From positions 5,918,501-5,982,500 of the forward strand of contig NZ_CP046703.1 in NCBI RefSeq assembly GCF_009873495.1: a stretch of 64,000 nucleotides of DNA, written 5' to 3'. Origin of the DNA: Nostoc sp. ATCC 53789. Lineage in GTDB: Bacteria > Cyanobacteriota > Cyanobacteriia > Cyanobacteriales > Nostocaceae. The position numbers and the translations under genes are program-made. Under the pieces are notes generated by a model, which was not told the DNA's origin, made no database searches, and was given only the letters and a program-made list of their open reading frames with translations. Positions 35,545-43,170 of the stretch are shown here, piece by piece. Within the stretch, counting starts at the first letter, position 1; each line of letters begins with the position of its first letter.

Positions 35545-35805
35545 TTAAATCCAAGGATCAGTATCGCTGAAGGACTTGACGATGTGTGCAGTCAAGCTAG
35601 CTCCAAAGGCTAATAATGCAAACTCTTGTCCCTTAATACCGTAAGCTAATAGTGGATCTAAGCCATCGGCAACGCTGGAAACATCATTACCACCACCATA
35701 AACAGTGATAGAATCTACATTATTTAGGTCGTTGAGGAAGCTTTCAGAATCTTGGAACAGTTCAGAACCAGTGGTATTTAGTTGTGAAAGAGCGATACTA
35801 GCCAT
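35545..35805 (-). CDS. tandem precursor-like peptide, copy 1 (first transcribed)
   Basis: This 86 aa protein's leader of 38 residues contains the DSESFLNDL(x)5DSIT block seen in cyanobacterial double-glycine leaders and ends TVYGG. The 48-residue remainder has GNDVSSVADGLDPLLAYGIKG, the hydrophobic QEFALLAFGASLTAHIVKSF and the tail SDTDPWI. It holds seven Ser/Thr and no Cys. It is the 5'-most copy of the array, so the promoter should lie in 35806-36277. Confidence 0.82.
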   Translation of the reverse strand: MASIALSQLNTTGSELFQDSESFLNDLNNVDSITVYGGGNDVSSVADGLDPLLAYGIKGQEFALLAFGASLTAHIVKSFSDTDPWI

Positions 35806-35879
35806 AATTTTCTCCTACAATAATTCGTCCCATTTAAAGAGACTTTGGCAGCGATTAAGCTGTGTATTGCTTAACTGCT

Positions 35880-36277
35880 GATTCCATTTTTATTCATAAA
35901 ATTTAGAAAGATCAAGCTTGTAAGCCTGATTTGTAAGACATAAATAAATGGGTTGCGTCTTTATTGATGGCTTTATTTTTATTCAAAAAATGTTTAGAAA
36001 ATATGCTATATTTTTTGTAAAAATTAGCGATCTAAAGATTACCAACTTCTTTTGATAAGTTGAGAGTCTAACTTTTCATAAATCAATACGCTTGGGTTAA
36101 GAAGAATAGTAGGTTGGGTTGAGCAACAGTGAAACCCAACATTATCAAGGCTTTGTTGGGTTTCGTTCCTCAACCCAATCTACACCATTTTTAGTTTTTA
36201 GCCTTAACTGAATTTCATGCAATTGAGAACCGCTATAGTTATGTATTCAATCAATTGCCAAAATCTGTAAACAAAAA
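35880..36277. other. non-coding region upstream of the peptide array
   Basis: This AT-rich stretch probably contains the promoter of the peptide operon, together with the palindromic repeat at 36109-36183. No gene is seen. Confidence 0.5.
36109..36183. repeat. GTAGGTTGGGTT palindromic dispersed repeat
   Basis: The left arm GTAGGTTGGGTTGAGCAAC...AAACCCAACA pairs with the right arm TGTTGGGTTTCGTTCCTCAACCC...CTAC over about 30 bases. It is a small MITE-like hairpin of a type frequent in cyanobacterial genomes. It lies upstream of the peptide array. Confidence 0.75.
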
Positions 36278-36310
36278 TCGTGCGCTCTTGATTAATCTAA
36301 GAGCGCACGA
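36278..36310 (-). terminator. Rho-independent terminator of the 36344-36577 gene
   Basis: TCGTGCGCTCTT at 36278-36289 and AAGAGCGCACGA at 36299-36310 form a perfect 12-bp stem with a 9-base loop. On the minus strand it is followed by TTTTTGT. It lies 33 bases behind the small gene, which shows that gene is a separate transcription unit from the peptide array. Confidence 0.85.
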
Positions 36311-36343
36311 GTTTAATGACTATAAGATTCTGATTGTTCACAA

Positions 36344-36577
36344 TTATTGTAAACCAGTCAGTTGTTGTCGGAGGTCTACTATTTGCTGTTCTATGTTGCT
36401 TAACCAATCATTAACAGTCTCTTTTATATTTTCTCTTGAAAGTGCGCCAGAAGTATCTTCCTCGTCTCTTGTTGATCTTCTTCTTCTTCCACCCTCTACA
36501 GTTCTCATTTCCCAATCGGTTAGTTCGGTGAGCAGATTCACGTCACTATTAGGATGCAGGTTAGATATTAAGATCAT
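36344..36577 (-). CDS. small protein with double-glycine-type leader
   Basis: This 77 aa protein's first 30 residues (MILISNLHPNSDVNLLTELTDWEM...TVEGG) match the double-glycine leader pattern of cyanobacterial exported peptides, with LTELTD before the GG. The remainder begins RRRRSTRDEEDTSG and is strongly charged and helical (LSNIEQQIVDLRQQLTGL), so it does not look like a hydrophobic bacteriocin. Its own terminator follows directly. It sits just upstream of the peptide array on the same strand and may be an accessory secreted peptide. Confidence 0.65.
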   Translation of the reverse strand: MILISNLHPNSDVNLLTELTDWEMRTVEGGRRRRSTRDEEDTSGALSRENIKETVNDWLSNIEQQIVDLRQQLTGLQ

Positions 36578-36786
36578 GACTATTGATGTACCTCACAAAA
36601 TCTAGTGATATTAATTGATCTAGTCTGAGATAACATTAAGCTAAAAATCCAGACTCCATCATTTGTATTTTGCAATAAAATCTTAGTCATTTAACTTTTT
36701 AAAGCTAATTTTCAAGACATAACTAAAGGATTTTCGTCTTTAAAAGAGATGATTTATATTCTGATCTTGTTTGTCTCCCTAAATGG

Positions 36787-36814
36787 GTAGAGACGCGATT
36801 TATCGCGTCTCTAC
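36787..36814. repeat. GTAGAGACGCGAT perfect palindrome, likely terminator
   Basis: GTAGAGACGCGAT at 36787-36799 and ATCGCGTCTCTAC at 36802-36814 pair perfectly over 13 bases around TT. It lies 25 bases behind the M16 gene at 36839 and probably ends that operon. It is also a dispersed repeat: a decayed copy is at about 45739-45762. Confidence 0.7.
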
Positions 36815-36838
36815 TTATCGTGACGATCGCAATTTGGA

Positions 36839-38356
36839 TTAATTCTTCGCCTGTGGTTGCGAACCAGGAATGGTTACATCTATTGGTGTCACCGTTGCTG
36901 CTAGCTGCGTCAATGGCGGTTGAATGGCGGTTTGATTCCCCACCACTAGAGTCACAAGCTTTTCTGGCTTGAGGTATTCTCGTGCTACCCGTTGCACGTC
37001 AGCAGCTGTAGTGGCGGCGACGGCTTTTTGATAGCGAAAGAGAAAATCAGCCGGATAGCCGTAATATTCGTATCGCATCAACCGTGACAAGGTTTGGCTG
37101 GGGTCTTGAAAGTTGAATACAAAGGAGTTGAGTGTAGATTCTTTGGCAAAAGCTAGTTCTTTTGCTGTCACTCTTTGGGTTTGAATGCGTTTGATTTCAG
37201 CTTGTAAGGCTTTGACAAACTGCACGGTAGCATCCGATCGCGTTTGTCCACCAGCGACAAACATGCCAGGATAGTCGTAGCGGGGACTCCACTGGCCATA
37301 AACAGAGTAAGCTAAACCTTGGCGCGATCGCAATTCATTAAATAAGCGTCCACCAAATCCATTTAACACTCCATTCAAGACATCCAGCGCCGCATAATCC
37401 GGGCTGTCAAACCGTCCGCCTAAATGGCCGAGAAGCACACTACTTTGGGTTAATTGTGGCTGATTGACAAAAAAGACTCCACCTGTATTAGCTGGTGAAA
37501 CTGATGGTAATTTGGGTTTGGCAATACCTGGGTTGCGATTCCAGTCGCCAAACTTAGCTTGAATGAGCGATCGCATTTTCTTAGAGTCAAAATCCCCCAC
37601 AATCCCCAAAATTATATTATTAGGGTGGAAATATTGCTGATAAAACTTGAGCAAATCTTCACGCTCAACTTGATCCACCGTTGCATACTCTATGGTGCGA
37701 GAGTATGGACTATCTTTGCCATAGATCAATTTCTTAAATTCTCGATTGGCAATCCCATCTGGATTGTCATTGCGACGAGCAATACCACCCTTCGCTTGCG
37801 TCTTAGCCAAGTCTAGCTTCTCTTGAGCAAATGCAGGCGATCGCAACACCTCGGCAAATAGCCCAAACACCGTTTCTAAATCTTCACTCAGCGCATCAAA
37901 GCTAGCACTACCAGAACCTTCGCCAATACTAGCTTCTACAGATGCCGCTCGTTGTTCTAATATCTCATTGAGTTCATCAGCCGAATGTTGCTTAGTTCCT
38001 CCAGTTCGCATCACCGCACCTGTAAAACCAGCTAACCCAACTTTCTCCATTGGTTCCAAGCGATTTCCTGTCCGCACAAATGCCGTCCCATTCACCAACG
38101 GCAATTCGTGATCCTCCATCAAATAGACAACCAAGCCATTTTGAAGCACAAACCGTTCATATTTCGGTATCTTAATCTCAGGTAGCGCTGGCAACTGCAA
38201 CTCACTATAATGCTTTGCCTCAGTCGTCGCCGCCAGAGAGAAATTACAAGTTAAAAGTAAACACGCAAAAACAGCAACCAAAGCATAAATTAACCCCTTC
38301 CCATTTTTGATTTTCAACGCCATCCGCCTTTTACCCTTCACCTTGTACCTCTTCAT
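36839..38356 (-). CDS. M16 peptidase-like protein lacking the zinc motif
   Basis: This 505 aa protein has a signal peptide (about residues 20-42, GLIYALVAVFACLLLTCNFSLA) and two M16 domains. The HxxEH site is missing: the equivalent segment reads VGLAGFTGAVMRTGG. The R/Y substrate-binding region (SRQGLAYSVYGQW) is retained. This is the pattern of a non-catalytic M16 partner, as in mitochondrial processing peptidase alpha. It lies 45 bases behind the active M16 gene, so the two probably form a heterodimer outside the cytoplasm. A second possible start, ATG at 38323 (MALKIK), is just as plausible. Confidence 0.82.
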   Translation of the reverse strand: MKRYKVKGKRRMALKIKNGKGLIYALVAVFACLLLTCNFSLAATTEAKHYSELQLPALPEIKIPKYERFVLQNGLVVYLMEDHELPLVNGTAFVRTGNRLEPMEKVGLAGFTGAVMRTGGTKQHSADELNEILEQRAASVEASIGEGSGSASFDALSEDLETVFGLFAEVLRSPAFAQEKLDLAKTQAKGGIARRNDNPDGIANREFKKLIYGKDSPYSRTIEYATVDQVEREDLLKFYQQYFHPNNIILGIVGDFDSKKMRSLIQAKFGDWNRNPGIAKPKLPSVSPANTGGVFFVNQPQLTQSSVLLGHLGGRFDSPDYAALDVLNGVLNGFGGRLFNELRSRQGLAYSVYGQWSPRYDYPGMFVAGGQTRSDATVQFVKALQAEIKRIQTQRVTAKELAFAKESTLNSFVFNFQDPSQTLSRLMRYEYYGYPADFLFRYQKAVAATTAADVQRVAREYLKPEKLVTLVVGNQTAIQPPLTQLAATVTPIDVTIPGSQPQAKN

Positions 38357-38401
38357 ATCTCTCTTCCTCTGCGCCCTTTGCGCCTCTGCGGTTCGTTTCT
38401 C

Positions 38402-40270
38402 TTATCCTTCTTTCGACAACAACTTCCCAATCGTGCGATTTCCCGGCGTAAACGTCTCCTTCGCCACTCTTTGAATATCAGCCGTCGTTACCGCCGAAAT
38501 ATCATCCAACTGCTTAAACAAATTCCGCCAAGAGCCAGTTTTCACCTCATATTCCAACAATTGTTGAGCCATCCCCATATTTGAATCGAGGGTACGTAAC
38601 AAGCCCGCCCGTGCTTGAGTTTTCACCCGTTCCAAATCAACCGCCGCGACAGGCTCAGTTTTTAATTTGTCAATTTCTTGGCGCAAAGCCACCGCCACTT
38701 CATCAACTGTATGACCAGGAGCCGTGAGAGCATAGAAAAATATCAGATTTGGATACTTATCTCCAGGAAATCCACTGTAACCTTGAGCATTTAGCGCCAA
38801 ACGCTGTTTTTCTACCAAAGACTTATACAAGCGCGACGTGCGCCCATCACTTAATAAACTACCAATGATTTCATAGGTTGCATTATCTGGATGGGTAACT
38901 GCCGGACGATGATAACCTTCTAAATACCAGGGTTGAGAAGGAAGTTGTAAACTAACTTCCCGTGTTTGTTTTTGTGGCGGTTCCACCGGGATTTGTTCAA
39001 CAGCTTTGGTTTTTGCTTTATAGCGACCAAAATAAGTTTGCGCCAGTTTTTTCACCTCAGCCGGGTTAACATCTCCAACAATAGCGATCGCTAAATTACT
39101 TGGTACATAGTGAGTATCAAAGAAATTTTGGACATCATCTGGTGTCAGATTGCGGATATCTTGGTCATAACCAATCACCGGACGCTTGTATGGATGGACT
39201 TTGTAAGCAGTATCGATAAACTTTTCCACCATTTGTCCAATGGGTGAATTCTCTATCCGCATCCGTCGTTCTTCTAAAATTACATCTTTCTCTTTATAAA
39301 ACTCACGACGAATTACCGGATCGAGAAATCGTTCCGACTCCAACGACATCCACAGTTCCAGCTTATTGGCAGGAAAACTGTAAAAATAACGGGTAGCTTC
39401 GGTTGAAGTATTAGCATTTAAACCAACACCTCCCGCTTGTTCCACAATTTGCCCCAATTCGTTTTGCTTGACAAGCTTACCTGCTTGTGATTCTACTTGC
39501 TTAAACTCAGTTTCTAACCGCGCAACCTCATCTTTTTTGCCATCGGCTTTCGCTTTTTTAATTTGAGTATCTAACTGCTGCAATCTATCTAGTAGAGGTT
39601 TTTCTGCTTTGTAGTCTTGTGTACCAATGCGCGTTGTACCTTTAAACGCCAAATGTTCTAGAAAGTGAGCCACACCGGTTTTACCATCTGGCTCATCCAC
39701 ACCACCAACATTTGCATAAGTCAGGAAGGAAACCACAGGTGCTTGATGCCGTTCTAAGACAAGGAATTTTAGACCATTGTCGAGGCGAAACTCCGTTAAC
39801 TGTTTAATGACTCGATCCAGATAAGGTTGGATCGAACTTTGAACTGGTGGAGTTTGAGTTTTGGTTTCTTGAGGAGGTGCAATTTGAGTTTGAGCTAGAG
39901 CAATTTCTGGTAGCAATCCCCACCAGAAAACGCTCAAAGCCAACAAAGTGACAAACAACCGCCGTAATATGACAGATACAGAATTTACACAGAAGAGATC
40001 CCCCAACCCCCTTAAAAAGGGGGCTTTTGAGATCCCCCCCTTTTTAAGGGGAGCCAGCGCGGTCTTCTCTGCGAGACGCTGCGCGATAGCGAAGCTGTAG
40101 CGAGTCATCGAGCGTCTGGGGTCTCCCCCGCCGCAGGATGCGCGAAGCGCTGTAGTGGAGCGACTGGCGTGGGTTAGGGGGGATCTAAGTTTTAGGCTTT
40201 GAGTGCGTAAGTCCTGCAAAATCCCCAATCTAAAATCCAAAAATGACCGACTGATCTGGTTCATAAGCAA
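38402..40270 (-). CDS. M16 family zinc metallopeptidase with repeat-derived N-terminus
   Basis: This 622 aa protein has the inverted zinc motif H202-F-L-E205-H206 in TGVAHFLEHLAFKGT and the later glutamate of the M16 set, and a C-terminal non-catalytic M16 half with SDGRTSRLYKSLVEKQRLAL. A hydrophobic export signal occurs only at about residues 101-126 (LFVTLLALSVFWWGLLPEIALA). The preceding 95 codons come from dispersed repeats (40000-40260). The true start could therefore be internal, for example a TTG near residue 105, or the repeats extended an older N-terminus. It works with the inactive partner gene downstream. Confidence 0.82.
   Translation of the reverse strand: MLMNQISRSFLDFRLGILQDLRTQSLKLRSPLTHASRSTTALRASCGGGDPRRSMTRYSFAIAQRLAEKTALAPLKKGGISKAPFLRGLGDLFCVNSVSVILRRLFVTLLALSVFWWGLLPEIALAQTQIAPPQETKTQTPPVQSSIQPYLDRVIKQLTEFRLDNGLKFLVLERHQAPVVSFLTYANVGGVDEPDGKTGVAHFLEHLAFKGTTRIGTQDYKAEKPLLDRLQQLDTQIKKAKADGKKDEVARLETEFKQVESQAGKLVKQNELGQIVEQAGGVGLNANTSTEATRYFYSFPANKLELWMSLESERFLDPVIRREFYKEKDVILEERRMRIENSPIGQMVEKFIDTAYKVHPYKRPVIGYDQDIRNLTPDDVQNFFDTHYVPSNLAIAIVGDVNPAEVKKLAQTYFGRYKAKTKAVEQIPVEPPQKQTREVSLQLPSQPWYLEGYHRPAVTHPDNATYEIIGSLLSDGRTSRLYKSLVEKQRLALNAQGYSGFPGDKYPNLIFFYALTAPGHTVDEVAVALRQEIDKLKTEPVAAVDLERVKTQARAGLLRTLDSNMGMAQQLLEYEVKTGSWRNLFKQLDDISAVTTADIQRVAKETFTPGNRTIGKLLSKEG
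39998..40255. repeat. cluster of dispersed repeats at the 5' end of an M16 gene
   Basis: In order the stretch contains GATCCCCCAACCCCC with TTAAAAAGGGGGC and its inverted partner CCCCTTTTTAAGGGG, a GCGAGACGCTGCGCGATAGCGAAGC segment, a GCGCGAAGCGCT segment, GGGTTAGGGGGGATCTAAG, the TGCGTAAGTCCTG motif at about 40205-40217, and a CAATCTAAAATCCAAAAATG tail. Each is a known style of Nostoc intergenic repeat, and here they form one open frame. Confidence 0.7.
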
Positions 40271-40413
40271 AAATTAAGATAAAGTTACACTACCTAAGAA
40301 ACAGGATACTTAGCAAAAGGACGTTAATGTTGTATTAAGCTTGTTGAGCTTTTTTACTTGACGTTAGACAATAATGCTACAAATCGTGTTCCGCACATTT
40401 CACCATAACTGTT

Positions 40414-41028
40414 ATGCGAGTTTTTAATTCTTCCCCACCCTCAGAGGCTCAGACGCGCACCCGAATTTTACAGGCAGCACAACGGTTGTTCGCCTCTCAA
40501 GGATTTGACGGCACTACCACCCGTGATTTAGCGCAGGCGGCAGGTGTAGCTGAAGGCACTCTATTTCGTCATTTTCCCAATAAAAAAGCAATTTTAGTAG
40601 AAGTAGCCACAAGTGGCTGGGTAGAAATTTTAACAGATTTGCTAACAGAATTAAGTGAAATGGGCAGCTATAAAGCTGTAGCTCAAGTGATGCGTCGCCG
40701 GATGTGGAACTTTCAAAAAAATGCCGATTTGATGCGCGTTTGTTTTATGGAGGTGCAGTTTCACCCCGATTTGCGCGATCGCATTCAATTAGAAGTCATT
40801 ACCAAAATGACCGATGTCGGCGAAGCATTCTTCCAAACAGCAATGGATAAAGGCATTTATCGCAAAACGGACGCAAAGCTAGTTGCTAAAGTTTTCTTGG
40901 GAATGTTTGCGATCGCAGGTTTTTCTAACAATACCCTCATCGAACCTGACGCTTCCCCCCAACAAATGCAGGAAATGGCTGAAGGACTCGCTGATATCTT
41001 CCTTAATGGTGTCTTGGTTAAAGATTAG
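40414..41028 (+). CDS. TetR/AcrR family transcriptional regulator
   Basis: This 204 aa protein has an N-terminal helix-turn-helix (TRILQAAQRLFASQGFDGTTTRDLAQAAGVAEGTLFRHFPNKKAIL in parts, about residues 17-60) and a helical ligand-binding C-terminal domain. It is transcribed away from the M16 pair across a 143 bp gap, a layout in which TetR proteins often control the neighbour. The ligand is unknown. Confidence 0.88.
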   Translation: MRVFNSSPPSEAQTRTRILQAAQRLFASQGFDGTTTRDLAQAAGVAEGTLFRHFPNKKAILVEVATSGWVEILTDLLTELSEMGSYKAVAQVMRRRMWNFQKNADLMRVCFMEVQFHPDLRDRIQLEVITKMTDVGEAFFQTAMDKGIYRKTDAKLVAKVFLGMFAIAGFSNNTLIEPDASPQQMQEMAEGLADIFLNGVLVKD

Positions 41029-41173
41029 GGGATTGGGCATTGGGCATTGGGAAGAGGACTTGGGGACAAGGAGAATTGGGGACAAGGGGAAAGACTTGTT
41101 TCAAGTTCTCACTTCTTGTCCCCTGTCCCTTTGTCCCCTTGTCCCCTTGTCCCCCCGCCCCCTGCCCCATTCC
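41029..41173. repeat. STRR and TTGTCCCC tandem repeat tract
   Basis: TTGGGCA heptamers at about 41034-41051 are followed by GGGGACAAGG-type units and then by at least three TTGTCCCC octamers at about 41130-41155. The G-rich and C-rich halves are complementary and can form a long hairpin between the TetR and DUF4332 genes. Confidence 0.65.
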
Positions 41174-41620
41174 CTATTCCCTATTCAGCACTATTTTCGC
41201 CTGCTGACTCCACTGTTGTACTAGCTCAATTGCTGGACACAAATCTCGTCGCTGCATTGTTGCTACTTGCAAGCGCATAATTTGTTGGTGCAATCGGTGA
41301 GTGGGAGTCTGTGCTAACTGTGTCACGGAACCAATACCTGCATGGAGCAATAAACCACAATATTGTATGCCTACACTAGGAATACGCGCCAAGTCAGCTA
41401 AAGCCATCCATTTATTTACATACTGAAGATGAATCTGTAATTTATTTGCTAACGCCAGCCGTGCCTCTAGAGTCTTTCCTTGTTTGACTAGCGCTACTGT
41501 GCTACTAATCCCACAATTTTGCAGTTGTGATTGCTCCTCGTGGCTGAGTCCAGGTAATTGCTCGATTGGCCAGTCACGAGATGCGAGCAGATTTCGATTA
41601 TTTGTATTTTTAGCAGACAT
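41174..41620 (-). CDS. DUF4332 domain-containing protein
   Basis: The frame is open to a GTG at 41647; ATG at 41620 (MSAKNTNN) is a simpler start, giving 148 aa. The product matches the DUF4332 pattern: WPIEQLPGLS, a GIxxTxxL helix-hairpin-helix-like segment, KWMALADLARIPSVGIQYCGLLLHAGI, and QTPTHRLHQQIMRLQVA. Helix-hairpin-helix motifs suggest nucleic acid binding, but no role is proven. No good ribosome binding site was found for either start. Confidence 0.75.
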   Translation of the reverse strand: MSAKNTNNRNLLASRDWPIEQLPGLSHEEQSQLQNCGISSTVALVKQGKTLEARLALANKLQIHLQYVNKWMALADLARIPSVGIQYCGLLLHAGIGSVTQLAQTPTHRLHQQIMRLQVATMQRRDLCPAIELVQQWSQQAKIVLNRE

Positions 41621-41888
41621 TTTAAAACTAAATATAGGCTTGTTCACTCACATATACAGCAATCCTAAATCATTCATGAACAACAAGATACCCTCCTCTG
41701 ATTAGAAGTCGGGTATCTAAGCCTTAAAGTCTTGGCGTTTTTCCTGCCACTCTATGGGAATATTTCACATCTAAATGTGACCTACTACAATGGCATTGTA
41801 TCGACTAACAATGCCATTGCATCGACTAACATTAAGATGGGCGTAATAGTTAAAATCTAACTCGTTCATAGTGGATTGCAGAAAACCT

Positions 41889-42353
41889 ATGACACCGATT
41901 CCGAAAAGCGCAGCCCAGTTGTATGAAATAGACTTTGTAGCATGGACAGAAAAGACTGTACAACTTATTCGTGCTGAACAATTTGAACAGGTAGACTGGG
42001 ATAGTGTGATTGAGGAAATTGAGAACTTGGGACGGTCTGAACGGCGGGAATTGAAAAGCCGCTTGGAGGTATTATTACAGCATTTGTTAAAGTGGCAATA
42101 TCAGTCTAGTTTGCGGAGTGGCTCTTGGCGAAATACGATTAACGAGCAACGTAATCGGATTACAGATTTGTTACAAGAGAGTCCTAGCCTCAAGTCATAT
42201 CCAGAAGAAGTTTTAGCCCAATGTTACGATCGCGGATTGAAAGCTGCTAGTAATGAAACTGAACTACCAATAAATACCTTTCCAGTAGAATGTTCTTATC
42301 TCATTACCCAAGTTCTCGATGCTGAGTTTTTGCCGGATGCGATTGATTTGTAA
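41889..42353 (+). CDS. DUF29 family protein
   Basis: ATG at 41889 (MTPIPKSAAQLYEIDF) is taken in place of the GTG at 41871. The 154 aa product carries the DUF29 pattern: YEIDFVAWTEKTVQLIR, DWDSVIEEIENLGRSERRELKSRLEVLLQHLLKW (in parts), SLKSYPEEVLAQCYDRG and FPVECSYLITQVLDAEFLP. The family is abundant and multicopy in cyanobacteria and of unknown function. Confidence 0.85.
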   Translation: MTPIPKSAAQLYEIDFVAWTEKTVQLIRAEQFEQVDWDSVIEEIENLGRSERRELKSRLEVLLQHLLKWQYQSSLRSGSWRNTINEQRNRITDLLQESPSLKSYPEEVLAQCYDRGLKAASNETELPINTFPVECSYLITQVLDAEFLPDAIDL

Positions 42354-42360
42354 TACAGGC

Positions 42361-43161
42361 TTATGTAGTAAATAACTCACCTCGCAGAACAGTTACCGCT
42401 TGTCCGGCGAGAAAAACGCGATCGCCTCCGGTATAGCGTACTTTTACCACTCCACCGCGACGGGATGCTTGATAAGCCAATAACTCATCTTTGTGTAAGC
42501 GATCGCGCCAGAAGGGAGCAAGACAGCAATGGGTAGCGCCAGTTACAGGGTCTTCATCAATTCCTAAACCCGGTGCAAATAAACGAGAGACGAAATCATA
42601 TTCAGAATCAGAGTCGGTAAGGCTGGTGACAATGATCTCAGAAATAGGCAAAGTTTTTAATATTTGAAAATTTGGCTGTACTTGCCGTACCAAATCTTCA
42701 GATTCCAATTCCACTAAATAGCCAAAAGAATTTAAAAAAACAGATTTGTATGGTACACCCAAAGCAGCCTTAAGTTCTCGTGGGGCGATTGTTTCTTGTG
42801 AGTGATTCACAGGAAAATCTAACTCAATCCACTCATCTTGCAAGTTAGCAATCAGCAATCCGCTTTTGGTGTAGAACCGCGCAACTTCATTCTCCGACAA
42901 ATGCCCCTCTGTCCAAAGTACATGGGCACTAGCTAAGGTTGCGTGACCACAAAGAGGCACTTCTATCGTCGGCGTAAACCAACGCAGATTGAAGCCATCA
43001 TCCTGTTTAACTAAAAAAGCCGTCTCAGATAAATTCATCTCCTGCGCCACATTCTGCATCCAGCGTTCATTGTGGCGAGTAGGCAAAACACAGACAGCAG
43101 CAGGATTTCCTGCGAAAGGTCTATTGGTAAAAGCATCAACTTGAGTAATGATTTGTCCCAT
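42361..43161 (-). CDS. PhzF family isomerase-like protein
   Basis: ATG at 43161 (MGQIITQVDAF) is chosen because AGGGTGA lies six bases upstream; the open frame reaches 43170. The 266 aa product has two related halves with the PhzF signatures: FTNRPFAGNPAAVCVLP, NLSETAFL (with the catalytic-type glutamate), PLCGHATLASAHVL and DEDPVTGATHCCLAPFW, read in parts. PhzF enzymes isomerise or epimerise small amphipathic metabolites. The substrate here is unknown, and no phenazine genes are nearby. Confidence 0.88.
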   Translation of the reverse strand: MGQIITQVDAFTNRPFAGNPAAVCVLPTRHNERWMQNVAQEMNLSETAFLVKQDDGFNLRWFTPTIEVPLCGHATLASAHVLWTEGHLSENEVARFYTKSGLLIANLQDEWIELDFPVNHSQETIAPRELKAALGVPYKSVFLNSFGYLVELESEDLVRQVQPNFQILKTLPISEIIVTSLTDSDSEYDFVSRLFAPGLGIDEDPVTGATHCCLAPFWRDRLHKDELLAYQASRRGGVVKVRYTGGDRVFLAGQAVTVLRGELFTT

Positions 43162-43170
43162 TAGAGTCAC

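Larger units (their letters stand above)
33938..35879. repeat. tandem array of five 381-387 bp peptide-gene units
   Basis: Each unit has a peptide gene plus a 120 bp spacer. Gene starts lie at 35805, 35424, 35043, 34662 and 34275, spaced 381, 381, 381 and 387. Each spacer carries AGGAG before the ATG and an 11-bp perfect hairpin AGCGATTAAGC/GCTTAATCGCT with an 8-base loop, at 33938-33967, 34318-34347, 34705-34734, 35086-35115 and 35467-35496. An imperfect copy is at 35850-35879. The stems have no U-tract. Near identity of coding and spacer DNA points to recent duplication or gene conversion. Confidence 0.9.

Noticed and set aside
33938..35879. Regular repeats that could be taken for a CRISPR array
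   Set aside because: Units are 381-387 bp with complete genes and ribosome binding sites; the short hairpins are not separated by unique 30-40 base spacers and there are no cas genes.
36255..36605. Plus-strand open frame of 116 codons
   Set aside because: It is antisense to the GG-leader gene and crosses that gene's terminator hairpin.
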